From contig JAJFKL010000049.1 in assembly GCA_021773235.1 (NCBI GenBank), positions 1 through 52,475 of the forward strand: a stretch of 52,475 bases of DNA, in the 5' to 3' direction. The stretch's first letter is position 1; every line of letters starts with the position of its first letter. The notes beneath the pieces are model-generated. The model did not search any database. It was not told the origin of the DNA and worked only from the letters and a program-made list of their open reading frames with translations. Made by a program: the position numbers and the translations under genes. This document shows positions 46,155 through 52,475 of the stretch, one piece after another. Origin of the DNA: Gammaproteobacteria bacterium. GTDB taxonomy: Bacteria; Pseudomonadota; Gammaproteobacteria; Eutrophobiales; Eutrophobiaceae.

Positions 46155-48490
46155 TGCCTCATTCTTATCTAGCTCAATACGGACCAGATCTCCTAAGAAG
46201 GGGCTATGACATAATCCCTATCGGTGCTGAATCTAAAAAACCTCCGGGTCAAGATCAGTACGGAGATAAATATTTAAAAGGCTGGACGAAGATTCAGGCC
46301 ACGCAGTCAAAGATCAAGGATTGGATGATGCATTATCCAGGAGCCGGAGTGGGAATTTTGACAAAAAACACTCCGGCAGTTGATCTTGATGTCTACGATC
46401 CTGCAATCGTTGAAAAACTCAAAAAATGGTGCATGAAGAACATAGGCAAGACTGCTTCGAGAATTGGTCAAGAGCCTAAGTTGCTCATGATCTATCGATC
46501 GGATGAGCCTTTTTCAAAGCTGATGTCAACGATGTACGAAGATCCCGAAGGACGGAGAAACCGCATCGAGATCCTTGGAGAAGGTCAGCAGTTTGTGGCC
46601 TTCTCAATTCATCCTGACACGAAGAAACCTTATCGATGGATTAATAAAACGCCTCTCTCTGCAATCGCTCCTGAAAAACTTCCTGTTTTAACCAAAGAGA
46701 AAGCCGAAGAGTTGATCGCTTACTTCGAGACATTGGTTCCTAAGACATGGAAACTCTACGTCAAACAGAGTCGAAAGCCAGGGGCACAGAATTCAGGCGA
46801 GAGCAGGTCTCCCGCTACCGAAAACTCTGACCCTGATTACGATACTTCGTTTGACAACAACACTCCAAAAGTCAATATCTCAGAAGACAACGCACTTGAA
46901 AAAGTGATGAAACTTGAAGCAACCGAGTATGAAGAGTGGTGTGAAGTTGGAATGGCTCTCTATCACCAATACGACGGTTCCGAGATAGGTTTTAATATGT
47001 GGAACGAGTGGTCAAAGGAGAACGGAGCTCTTCAGAGGACTAAGAAGGCCCATAAAAACTACAGCGTGAAGAAGTGGCCTTCCTTCAAACAAGATCCTAA
47101 AAACGGACCTCCTCTGACCTTCAGATCCGTCCTCGCAATGGTGAAGAACAAAGAGAGGAAAATTAACGTATTAGATTCTTTTCTCAAAAGATATATCTAC
47201 ATCGCAGATACCGGGAAAGGAGAGTTCGTTCACGATCTCGATAGACCTCCTCATCAGCTACCTATGAAATACGCCTCTTTCAAAAATTTTGAAGCCGACA
47301 AAGTGGAAGAGGTGGAGGTTCCTGCCCCGACTATGAAAGACCCCCACCGGACGAAAGTAGTGAATGTTTTAACAGCTACCCGCTGGATGAAACAAACAGA
47401 TAAATTGAAAGTGATAGGTAGCAAGTATATGCCCACTAAGAAAAAAGAGAGGATTATTTCAGACATCTACAACCAGAAGTGGCTAAACGAGTTCTATATG
47501 CCTGAGTTCCCCAGCACTTCTAAAGTGGATCAGCTCTCAGTGTTTGTGAATCACATGAACTATCTGTTTCCTATTAAAGAGGAGAGAGATTGGTTCGTGG
47601 GATGGATGGCACTTAACGTACAGTTCCCTGAGATGCGATGTAAGACCGTTCCTTTGCACATTTCCATTGAGCATGGCACAGGCAGGGGTTGGCTCGTTAA
47701 GTTGATAGGAGCTCTCCTGGGAACGTGGAACGTATCAAATACGAAGATGGAGTCTCTTTACAGTCATCGAGGTAACGCCGTCTACAATAATTATCTGGAT
47801 CGCTCTCTGGTTTGTGCTATAGAAGAGGTCCGTGAAGGAGCTATGCGGTTTGAAGTATCTGAGCATATCCGAGATATTCTGATCGAAGACAGGCTTGAAG
47901 TTAATATTAAAGGAGGGACCAAAAACACTCAAGATGTCTACACGAACTTCTTTTTCATGAGCAATCATCCAGACGCATTAGTGTTGAAGAAAGAAGATCG
48001 CAGAATCAACGTGTTCAAAGGAGTCCATCCTCCAAACGATAAAGAGTATTATGATCGACTTTATAATTGGCTCGGGCCTTCCATTGACGAACCAAGTAAT
48101 GCAGTGGGCCAACTGTTCTGGTATTTAAGAAAGTATGACTTGAATAAGTTTAAAGGGGAGCGTTGTTTCAAGAACGAAGCGAGAGAAGTTTTGATCCAGA
48201 ACAATATGACAGAGACAGAAGACATCTTCTGGCAGGTTGTGAATTCCGGAAAACTTCCCAAGAAGATTCATCTGGACGAAGTCATGGAGATCATGGTCCA
48301 GGTTTTAGCGGGAGACGGCGAAGACACTTTCGGAATCTCTGTTGATGAAAAACAGGTTGTTCATTTGTTACAAACGATAGGTAAGAAAGACGAAGTCCAA
48401 TGGCTGCCGATTAACTCTATCCGTAAAAAAGGAAGAACGGCTCGGCCTTGGGTGATTGATGACAAACACGTAGGGCTAAAAGGAGTTTAG
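46154..48490 (+). CDS. Primase-polymerase/helicase (D5-like)
   Basis: The 778-residue protein starts with a GTG after AGGAGA. Residues 1-190 form a prim-pol domain (GYDIIPIGAESKKPPG, GVGILTKNTPAVDLDVYDP). A PriCT-like segment follows (ALEKVMKLEATEYEEWCEVGMALYHQ). From about 440 is a DUF5906/D5-type SF3 helicase (AMLNVQF-like core, NHPDALVLKKEDRRINVF). The P-loop reads HGTGRGW (508-513) with Arg511 where Lys is usual, and Walker B is CAIEEV. This enzyme should prime and unwind DNA at the origin. Confidence 0.87.
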   Translation: MPHSYLAQYGPDLLRRGYDIIPIGAESKKPPGQDQYGDKYLKGWTKIQATQSKIKDWMMHYPGAGVGILTKNTPAVDLDVYDPAIVEKLKKWCMKNIGKTASRIGQEPKLLMIYRSDEPFSKLMSTMYEDPEGRRNRIEILGEGQQFVAFSIHPDTKKPYRWINKTPLSAIAPEKLPVLTKEKAEELIAYFETLVPKTWKLYVKQSRKPGAQNSGESRSPATENSDPDYDTSFDNNTPKVNISEDNALEKVMKLEATEYEEWCEVGMALYHQYDGSEIGFNMWNEWSKENGALQRTKKAHKNYSVKKWPSFKQDPKNGPPLTFRSVLAMVKNKERKINVLDSFLKRYIYIADTGKGEFVHDLDRPPHQLPMKYASFKNFEADKVEEVEVPAPTMKDPHRTKVVNVLTATRWMKQTDKLKVIGSKYMPTKKKERIISDIYNQKWLNEFYMPEFPSTSKVDQLSVFVNHMNYLFPIKEERDWFVGWMALNVQFPEMRCKTVPLHISIEHGTGRGWLVKLIGALLGTWNVSNTKMESLYSHRGNAVYNNYLDRSLVCAIEEVREGAMRFEVSEHIRDILIEDRLEVNIKGGTKNTQDVYTNFFFMSNHPDALVLKKEDRRINVFKGVHPPNDKEYYDRLYNWLGPSIDEPSNAVGQLFWYLRKYDLNKFKGERCFKNEAREVLIQNNMTETEDIFWQVVNSGKLPKKIHLDEVMEIMVQVLAGDGEDTFGISVDEKQVVHLLQTIGKKDEVQWLPINSIRKKGRTARPWVIDDKHVGLKGV

Positions 48491-48492
48491 TT

Positions 48493-48561
48493 ATGTTTGA
48501 AAAAATGATAAACGCAATCGCTGACAAAGTAGTCGAAAAGATAAGGAGAAAAAAAAAATGA
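48493..48561 (+). CDS. Micro-peptide with amphipathic helix, 22 aa
   Basis: AAAAGGAG lies 8 bases before the ATG, in the stop region of the primase gene. The peptide is MFEKMINAIADKVVEKIRRKKK, with a basic end, and its stop overlaps the next start (ATGA). A membrane-binding or nucleic-acid-binding role is possible. Its strong ribosome site and perfect coupling support it. Confidence 0.5.
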   Translation: MFEKMINAIADKVVEKIRRKKK

Positions 48562-49142
48562 AATCTGTAACGGGTTTATCGAACTTCAAAGACCAACCGA
48601 TCATAGACGTTACCGAGGGAGGAGTGGTCCACGAATGCAGGATCTATAACGGGAAAGGAGAGTTGGTCAACCGGGTCTCTAAAGAAGAAGTCTTAGAGAT
48701 CCACCAAACCAACTACACCGACGGGACTTGTCATAGAAGTATGATGAAAAACCCCGTAACAAAAATATGCGACTTCATCGAATGCAAAAAAATTTTTAAG
48801 ACAAAAGACCCAAAGAAAAAGTTTTGCAGTATTCAATGTAGCAGAGACAAAGCTGGAGTTGTTTACAAGGATAAAAAGAAACGTATGAAAGCGGCTAACA
48901 ATCCTCCAGTTAGAGATGTCCGAAAAGACAAATGCGGTCAATGTAAGAAAGAGTATGAGACAGTTCGAAGCAATCAAAAATACTGCTCTCTCAAGTGCAA
49001 ATTGATTAAGAATAATAAAATAAAGAACGAAAAGAGAAAAACCACCCGGAGAGCTGTACGAGCTCGTAAGTTGATGCTTACTAAAAGAAAGGTAGATCGC
49101 ATCGCCTTAGAACTGAAAGGAAAGGGAGGATCTGTGAAATGA
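48558..49142 (+). CDS. Protein with two zinc motifs, 194 aa
   Basis: Two tandem zinc motifs, CDFIECKKIF...FCSIQCSRDK (about 72-99) and CGQCKKEYE...YCSLKCKLIK (about 122-146), are followed by a very basic tail (KTTRRAVRARKLMLTKRKVDRI). Each motif has four Cys in a treble-clef-like spacing. DNA binding is likely. The N-terminal 60 residues are beta-rich (GVVHECRIYNGKGELVNRV). It may regulate transcription late in the replication operon. No exact family is recognised. Confidence 0.65.
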   Translation: MKSVTGLSNFKDQPIIDVTEGGVVHECRIYNGKGELVNRVSKEEVLEIHQTNYTDGTCHRSMMKNPVTKICDFIECKKIFKTKDPKKKFCSIQCSRDKAGVVYKDKKKRMKAANNPPVRDVRKDKCGQCKKEYETVRSNQKYCSLKCKLIKNNKIKNEKRKTTRRAVRARKLMLTKRKVDRIALELKGKGGSVK

Positions 49143-49202
49143 AAACTAATCCCGAGACGATGCGGGCTTTTTCGTTAATTAATTAATTTATAGGAAATAG
49201 AT

Positions 49203-49949
49203 ATGAGAGCAGAACAATTAAAAGAAGTCGTAGATAATCACGGTAAGTGGTTGCTATCTCAGGAAGGCGGAGAACGCGCAAACCTCAAAGGTGCAAACCT
49301 CAAAGGTGCAAACCTCAAAGGTGCAAACCTCAAAGGTGCAAACCTCAAAGGTGCAAACCTCAAAGGTGCAAACCTGAGTGGTGCAAACCTGAGTGATGCA
49401 AACCTGAGTGATGCAAACCTGAGACGTGCAGACCTGAGTGATGCAAACCTGAGACGTGCAGACCTTAGACGTGCAAACCTGAGTGATGCAAACCTGAGAC
49501 GTGCAAACCTGAGACGTGCAGACCTGAGTGATGCAAACCTGAGTGGTGCAGACCTGAGAGGTGCAGACCTGAGACGTGCATTCCTGAGAAATGCAGACCT
49601 CAAAGGTGCAAAAGGATTACCTGATGCCCCTGTCGTGGAAAACCTATTCACAACCATTAAATCTAATTTGGATACTAAAGATTTCACTCTCGAAATGAAA
49701 AGTTATCACGGAAAGTGTGGGTCAACTCACTGCATAGCTGGCTCTGCTATTAACTTAGCCGGGCAATCCGGTTACGAGCTTGAAAAGAAATACGGATCTT
49801 CTGTAGCTGGAGCGTTAATTATCAATGCTTCTTGCCCGTATTTGGAGGGCAAGGTTCCCGACTTTGGAGCAAGCAATGAGAATGCTTTGAAATTCATCAA
49901 CGAATGCGCTGAGAAGGAAAGGGCTTTATCAAATAAGGAATGCGCTTAG
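49203..49949 (+). CDS. Pentapeptide-repeat protein, copy 2
   Basis: The 248-residue protein has a 20-residue helix ([20 protein letters not shown]), about 24 pentapeptide repeats (A[N/D]LxG/x, residues 24-140) and the same C-terminal domain as copy 1 ([30 protein letters not shown]). It is in the opposite orientation to 6177-6917, about 90 percent identical in DNA over the C-terminal part, with identical runs of over 50 bases. It has more repeats and a shorter N-terminus. The beta-helix may mimic DNA. A GGAAATAGAT site precedes the ATG. Confidence 0.9.
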   Translation: MRAEQLKEVVDNHGKWLLSQEGGERANLKGANLKGANLKGANLKGANLKGANLKGANLSGANLSDANLSDANLRRADLSDANLRRADLRRANLSDANLRRANLRRADLSDANLSGADLRGADLRRAFLRNADLKGAKGLPDAPVVENLFTTIKSNLDTKDFTLEMKSYHGKCGSTHCIAGSAINLAGQSGYELEKKYGSSVAGALIINASCPYLEGKVPDFGASNENALKFINECAEKERALSNKECA

Positions 49950-49984
49950 TCAAAAGGAAAAATAGATATGGAGGTAGAAATGAA

Positions 49985-50428
49985 ATGATTCATAAACTCG
50001 ATAATAATGTATTTTTCAAAGATGGATTCCTGTATGTGGATACCGGAGTAAAAAAGGATTTCTCAAACGCTGGAAAGCCTTGTGGTCCTACCAGACATGG
50101 AGTGAAAATTATATCTGAAACGCATTGGGGAAAACCTTCTCTCAAATCCGGTGACCATGTTGTGATTGCGGAGGAGTGGCAAAGGATGGTGTCAGAGGAT
50201 TATTTAATGTCGAGAAGGTTTTACCCTGGCGAAAAGATTAGAGATTTCTCAACAATGCCTGAATCTCTATTCAGCCAATGCCCACAATATAAAATCACTG
50301 GAGATTGTTTGGGGGTGAAGGAGACATTTAGTCCTAGAGCAATTGACGAAGCGATGAATAATAAGTTTGGTCCCACTGTGAATAAAAAACACTATTTCAA
50401 ATATCCAGCAACGGAGGTGGAAGGGTGA
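49985..50428 (+). CDS. Hypothetical protein, 147 aa
   Basis: GGAGGT lies 10 bases before the ATG at 49985, so the longer frame from 49940 is less likely. The sequence has HWGKPSLKSGDHVVIAEEWQRMVSEDYLM and a cysteine-containing CPQYKITGDCLGVKE stretch. The fold is unknown. It lies in the accessory block after the pentapeptide gene. Its stop overlaps a possible 18-codon ORF. Confidence 0.6.
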   Translation: MIHKLDNNVFFKDGFLYVDTGVKKDFSNAGKPCGPTRHGVKIISETHWGKPSLKSGDHVVIAEEWQRMVSEDYLMSRRFYPGEKIRDFSTMPESLFSQCPQYKITGDCLGVKETFSPRAIDEAMNNKFGPTVNKKHYFKYPATEVEG

Positions 50429-50481
50429 AGTTACCGAATTGGGTTAATAGGAATATCTTAACCATAGGCAAGCAAATATAG
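50425..50481 (+). CDS. Possible micro-ORF, 18 aa
   Basis: GGAGGT sits 9-10 bases before a GTG that overlaps the previous stop (GTGA). It encodes 18 residues (KLPNWVNRNILTIGKQI). The ribosome site is strong, but the frame is short and the following gene has its own site, so it may be a coupling or leader ORF. Tentative. Confidence 0.3.
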   Translation: MKLPNWVNRNILTIGKQI

Positions 50482-50496
50482 GGGTGAGGAGAATCC

Positions 50497-50787
50497 ATGC
50501 ACATGAACAAGCAAGCTTATGAATCATCGATTAAGGAAAATCTTGCATGGCTAGAAAAGCAAGAAAAAACCCTTGAGCGAGATCACATAATTTCCATAGT
50601 TAAAAACTCTGTTTCACTTACCTATCCAAAAGGAGACAACATGAAACCGCTGAGTGATGAGGAGTTTGAGAAAAGTAAAAAGTGGTTTAACGAAGTGCAA
50701 GGAAATATTGCAATCGTTCCCTCAATTTACAGCCTGATTATTGAACTGATAGCTACTGTCGATTCAAATATCCAGCAAAGGAGGTGA
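50497..50787 (+). CDS. Hypothetical protein, 96 aa
   Basis: GGTGAGGAG precedes the ATG. The product is helical and charged (QAYESSIKENLAWLEKQEKTLERDHIISIVKNSVSL) with a C-terminal hydrophobic helix (IAIVPSIYSLIIELIATVDSNIQ). This resembles small soluble proteins of early regions. The next frame starts at 50791. No family is recognised. Confidence 0.6.
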   Translation: MHMNKQAYESSIKENLAWLEKQEKTLERDHIISIVKNSVSLTYPKGDNMKPLSDEEFEKSKKWFNEVQGNIAIVPSIYSLIIELIATVDSNIQQRR

Positions 50788-50790
50788 AGG

Positions 50791-50889
50791 GTGATTAGTT
50801 CAGGATGGCTAGCTCCTGCGTTTTTATTAGGTATGTTGACAGCATTACTATTTGTAATAAGAGATTTAAGGAAAAGAGATAACAAATAG
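50791..50889 (+). CDS. Small membrane peptide, 32 aa
   Basis: AAAGGAGGTGAAG is a near-perfect ribosome site before the GTG. The peptide has one span (GWLAPAFLLGMLTALLFVI) and a basic tail (RDLRKRDNK), giving an N-out, C-in topology. It ends eight bases before the next gene. It resembles the 27- and 31-residue membrane peptides of the leftward operon in design. Confidence 0.6.
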   Translation: MISSGWLAPAFLLGMLTALLFVIRDLRKRDNK

Positions 50890-50897
50890 GAGAAGAT

Positions 50898-51122
50898 ATG
50901 AAGATTGAAAGTGTGGATAGTGATTACCGATACAATTTTTTAGAAAAATGGTTTCTTAGAAAAATAATAAAGAAAACAGTCACGCAGGGTTGGTCCCATC
51001 GTTTACGCATCATTGAGTTTTATAGGTTGCTTATTGATGGAGCAAGGCTAGAGTTTTCTGAAGACAACAAGCCTACCTTAGACATGTTTTTAAGAGATTG
51101 TCATGAAGAAGCAATTAAATAA
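50898..51122 (+). CDS. Hypothetical protein, 74 aa
   Basis: AGGAGAAG precedes the ATG. A basic N-terminal part (KWFLRKIIKKTVTQGWSHRLRIIEFYRLLIDGARL) is followed by an acidic end (EDNKPTLDMFLRDCHEE). It likely folds as a few helices. It ends just before the structured noncoding segment at 51141-51303. No family is recognised. Confidence 0.6.
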   Translation: MKIESVDSDYRYNFLEKWFLRKIIKKTVTQGWSHRLRIIEFYRLLIDGARLEFSEDNKPTLDMFLRDCHEEAIK

Positions 51123-51140
51123 ATAACAAATAATGGCGTG

Positions 51141-51303
51141 CCGTTTGTTAAGCAAATTGTCAGCTACCGCGTTAATTCGGCCCTTGTTCCGGCGGGGACT
51201 CAGAGGAAGCTACTGACAAGCAAACGGTTTAAAAGGGGTTGTCCCTTGATGAATCGATGCCATCAGGATACACCAATTTTGATGGACTGGGGAAAACCCC
51301 TTT
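51141..51303 (+). ncRNA. Structured noncoding segment (putative RNA element)
   Basis: CCGTTTG (51141-51147) pairs with CAAACGG (51221-51227), and TTGTCAG (51157-51163) pairs with CTGACAA (51213-51219), forming a long stem around a GC-rich head. A second domain is closed by AAAGGGGTT (51232-51240) and AACCCCTTT (51295-51303), with inner GTCC/GGAC and CATC/GATG helices. The 208-base gap holds no gene. It ends 20 bases before the ribosome site of the next gene, so it could be a riboswitch-like leader or a separate small RNA. No known class is recognised. Confidence 0.6.
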
Positions 51304-51330
51304 ACCTTTAACTAAAAGGAGAGAGTAAAA

Positions 51331-51594
51331 ATGGAAGAAACAACAAACAATAGTGATACCTTGCATTTGCGTTTTATCACATCCCTACAAAAAGGGATTG
51401 CAGAGAACACTAATATATTGGAAGTGATGCGAAAAAGATTTTCTCCACTGGATTTCGCCCTTGAGGATGAAGGAGAAAAGTATGAACTTCTAGTTGTTGC
51501 AGATAATCAACCTTTATTTAATAACAGAGGTGTAAACATGCTCGCAATGAAGCAGTTTACTTGCGGGTATTTAATTGGGTGTGATCATGACTAA
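51331..51594 (+). CDS. Hypothetical protein, 87 aa
   Basis: AAAAGGAGAG precedes the ATG, right after the structured segment. The chain is LHLRFITSLQKGIAENTNILEVMRKRF, then ALEDEGEKYELLVVADNQPLF and a C-terminal cysteine-containing end (QFTCGYLIGCDHD). It may fold alpha/beta. If the upstream RNA is a switch, this is the gene it would govern. The family is unknown. Confidence 0.6.
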   Translation: MEETTNNSDTLHLRFITSLQKGIAENTNILEVMRKRFSPLDFALEDEGEKYELLVVADNQPLFNNRGVNMLAMKQFTCGYLIGCDHD

Positions 51595-52195
51595 CAAAAC
51601 AATAAGAATCTCATCATCTAAAGTAATCATTGAGCCTTTTATCGAGAGAAGAAATCAAAAGGCCTATGAGTGGAAAACTAAATTAAACGGAATGATTATT
51701 ATCTTAAGCGGAAATAGACGAAACACAGAACACAACTACGAAAACCCTCCTCACTTGTTCAATGTGTTTATTCCTTTAGAGTTTCAACCCAAAGGGAAAG
51801 GTAAAATTGAATGGAAACCTTGCTCATTCACACAAAGTTCAAGGCGTGGAGTTGTGGGTGGTGATGTTTATATATTTACTCCTGACGATGGAGGTCAACA
51901 GAAGGAATACACGGCCATCCTAGAAGGTGGTCAAATCGTGATTGAGGAAGAATGGTTAGACAAAGATTCTATGAATTGCATTAGTATTTTTAGTGAGTAC
52001 CCAGATTTTCAAGAAAAAATTAAAAGTGATTTTAAGGAACCCCCATCGACGATGCCCGCATCTTTAAACACCTTCACTGTAGTAAACGTATTGGGGTGTG
52101 AGGAGTCATGGACTCAAACTAAAGACTTTGAAAATGGATATCCAAAACAAAAATGGCACTTTAATTATCTTATGAAAAAAGAGGTAAAAAAATGA
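51587..52195 (+). CDS. Hypothetical protein, 202 aa
   Basis: The ATG at 51587 overlaps the previous gene by eight bases; an earlier TTG is less likely. The protein is strand-rich (TIRISSSKVIIEPFIERRNQKAYEWKTKLNGMIIILSGNRRN, then RGVVGGDVYIFTPDDGGQQKEYTAILEGGQIVIEEEW). It looks like an extended beta-sandwich. The function is unknown. It overlaps the final gene by four bases. Confidence 0.6.
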   Translation: MTNKTIRISSSKVIIEPFIERRNQKAYEWKTKLNGMIIILSGNRRNTEHNYENPPHLFNVFIPLEFQPKGKGKIEWKPCSFTQSSRRGVVGGDVYIFTPDDGGQQKEYTAILEGGQIVIEEEWLDKDSMNCISIFSEYPDFQEKIKSDFKEPPSTMPASLNTFTVVNVLGCEESWTQTKDFENGYPKQKWHFNYLMKKEVKK

Positions 52196-52335
52196 GATAT
52201 ATAGGAAGAATTCGTTGTTTCCTAGGCATACATAAATATTCTAAATGGAGAAATCATACGGCCACCTACAAACAAGTAAGGCACTGCGTAGATTGTGGAG
52301 TTAAAAAAGTCCACATTATTTTAGGAGAGAATTAA
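52192..52335 (+). CDS. Small zinc-knuckle protein (DUF1660-like), 47 aa
   Basis: The ATG overlaps the previous stop (ATGA) and the stop ends at the first base of the right terminal repeat. The peptide carries RCFLGIHKYSKWRNHTATYKQVRHCVDCGVKKVHII, resembling the small prophage DUF1660 proteins with an N-terminal C...H and a C-terminal CxxCG. Zinc binding is likely. Being at the circle junction, it is complete only when the ends are joined. Confidence 0.6.
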   Translation: MRYIGRIRCFLGIHKYSKWRNHTATYKQVRHCVDCGVKKVHIILGEN

Positions 52336-52475
52336 ATGACCACAAAAACTAAAAACTCAAAACTCAGGAGAGGTTATGAATCGTGATCACAGGCATGGAA
52401 GAGTTTTATGAATGTATGAATGTATGAGTTTATGAATGTATGAGACGGAACTTTTTATTATGAGAAATTGTTGAG
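52335..52475. repeat. Terminal direct repeat, right copy
   Basis: It is identical to bases 1-141. Joining the ends puts the 47-residue gene directly before the octamer repeat and the HNH gene. The 141-base length equals a common assembler k-mer, so this is probably how a circular contig was cut and not a physical phage end. Confidence 0.95.

Noticed and set aside
1-52475. tRNA genes, retron or diversity-generating reverse transcriptase, insertion sequences
   Set aside because: No cloverleaf, reverse-transcriptase motif, or transposase signature was seen by eye in any frame; a dedicated search would be needed to exclude tRNAs fully.

Overview
The window is an essentially complete tailed-phage genome, assembled as a circle. 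The first 141 bases (1-141) recur exactly as the last 141 (52335-52475), so the unit is 52,334 bp. Virion genes follow the T7 podovirus order: terminase, portal, scaffold, capsid, two tail-tube proteins, internal ejection proteins, tail fibre. No T7-type RNA polymerase, CI-like repressor or endolysin was recognised. Good sigma70-type promoters suggest use of host RNA polymerase. The ejection proteins and a twin-arginine signal peptide suggest a Gram-negative host; I cannot name it.

Layout. 1-2000: rightward genes for an HNH nuclease, an AP2-HNH homing endonuclease and a nucleotide-hydrolase-like protein. 2010-6917: a leftward operon of small accessory genes (ribbon-helix-helix protein, zinc knuckles, membrane peptides, phage hypotheticals) ending in a pentapeptide-repeat protein; several members are under 60 codons. 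6918-7655: a divergent control region with a leftward promoter, operator-like palindromes, a long hairpin, a G-quadruplex motif and a structured leader. 7656-9969: small genes, including one with a Tat signal that appears frameshifted. 9970-32844: packaging, head, tail and ejection genes; terL carries a 380-residue intein inside its P-loop. 32877-34662: a membrane/coiled-coil protein, a promoter followed by an interleaved hairpin/pseudoknot, and a tyrosine recombinase. 34665-49142: replication genes (DUF2800 nuclease, DUF2815 SSB-like protein, family A DNA polymerase, VRR-NUC, SNF2-like helicase, primase-helicase) mixed with small genes. 49203-52335: a second pentapeptide gene, small genes and a structured noncoding segment.

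The genes form a T7-like DNA-injection machine joined to a replication set of the kind found in temperate phages, with an integrase between them. The most unusual elements are the apparent class 3 intein in the terminase Walker A motif, the A-B-A'-B' RNA element before the integrase, the unassigned structured RNA at 51141-51303, the frameshifted Tat-signal gene, and the inverted pair of pentapeptide genes flanking the accessory region.
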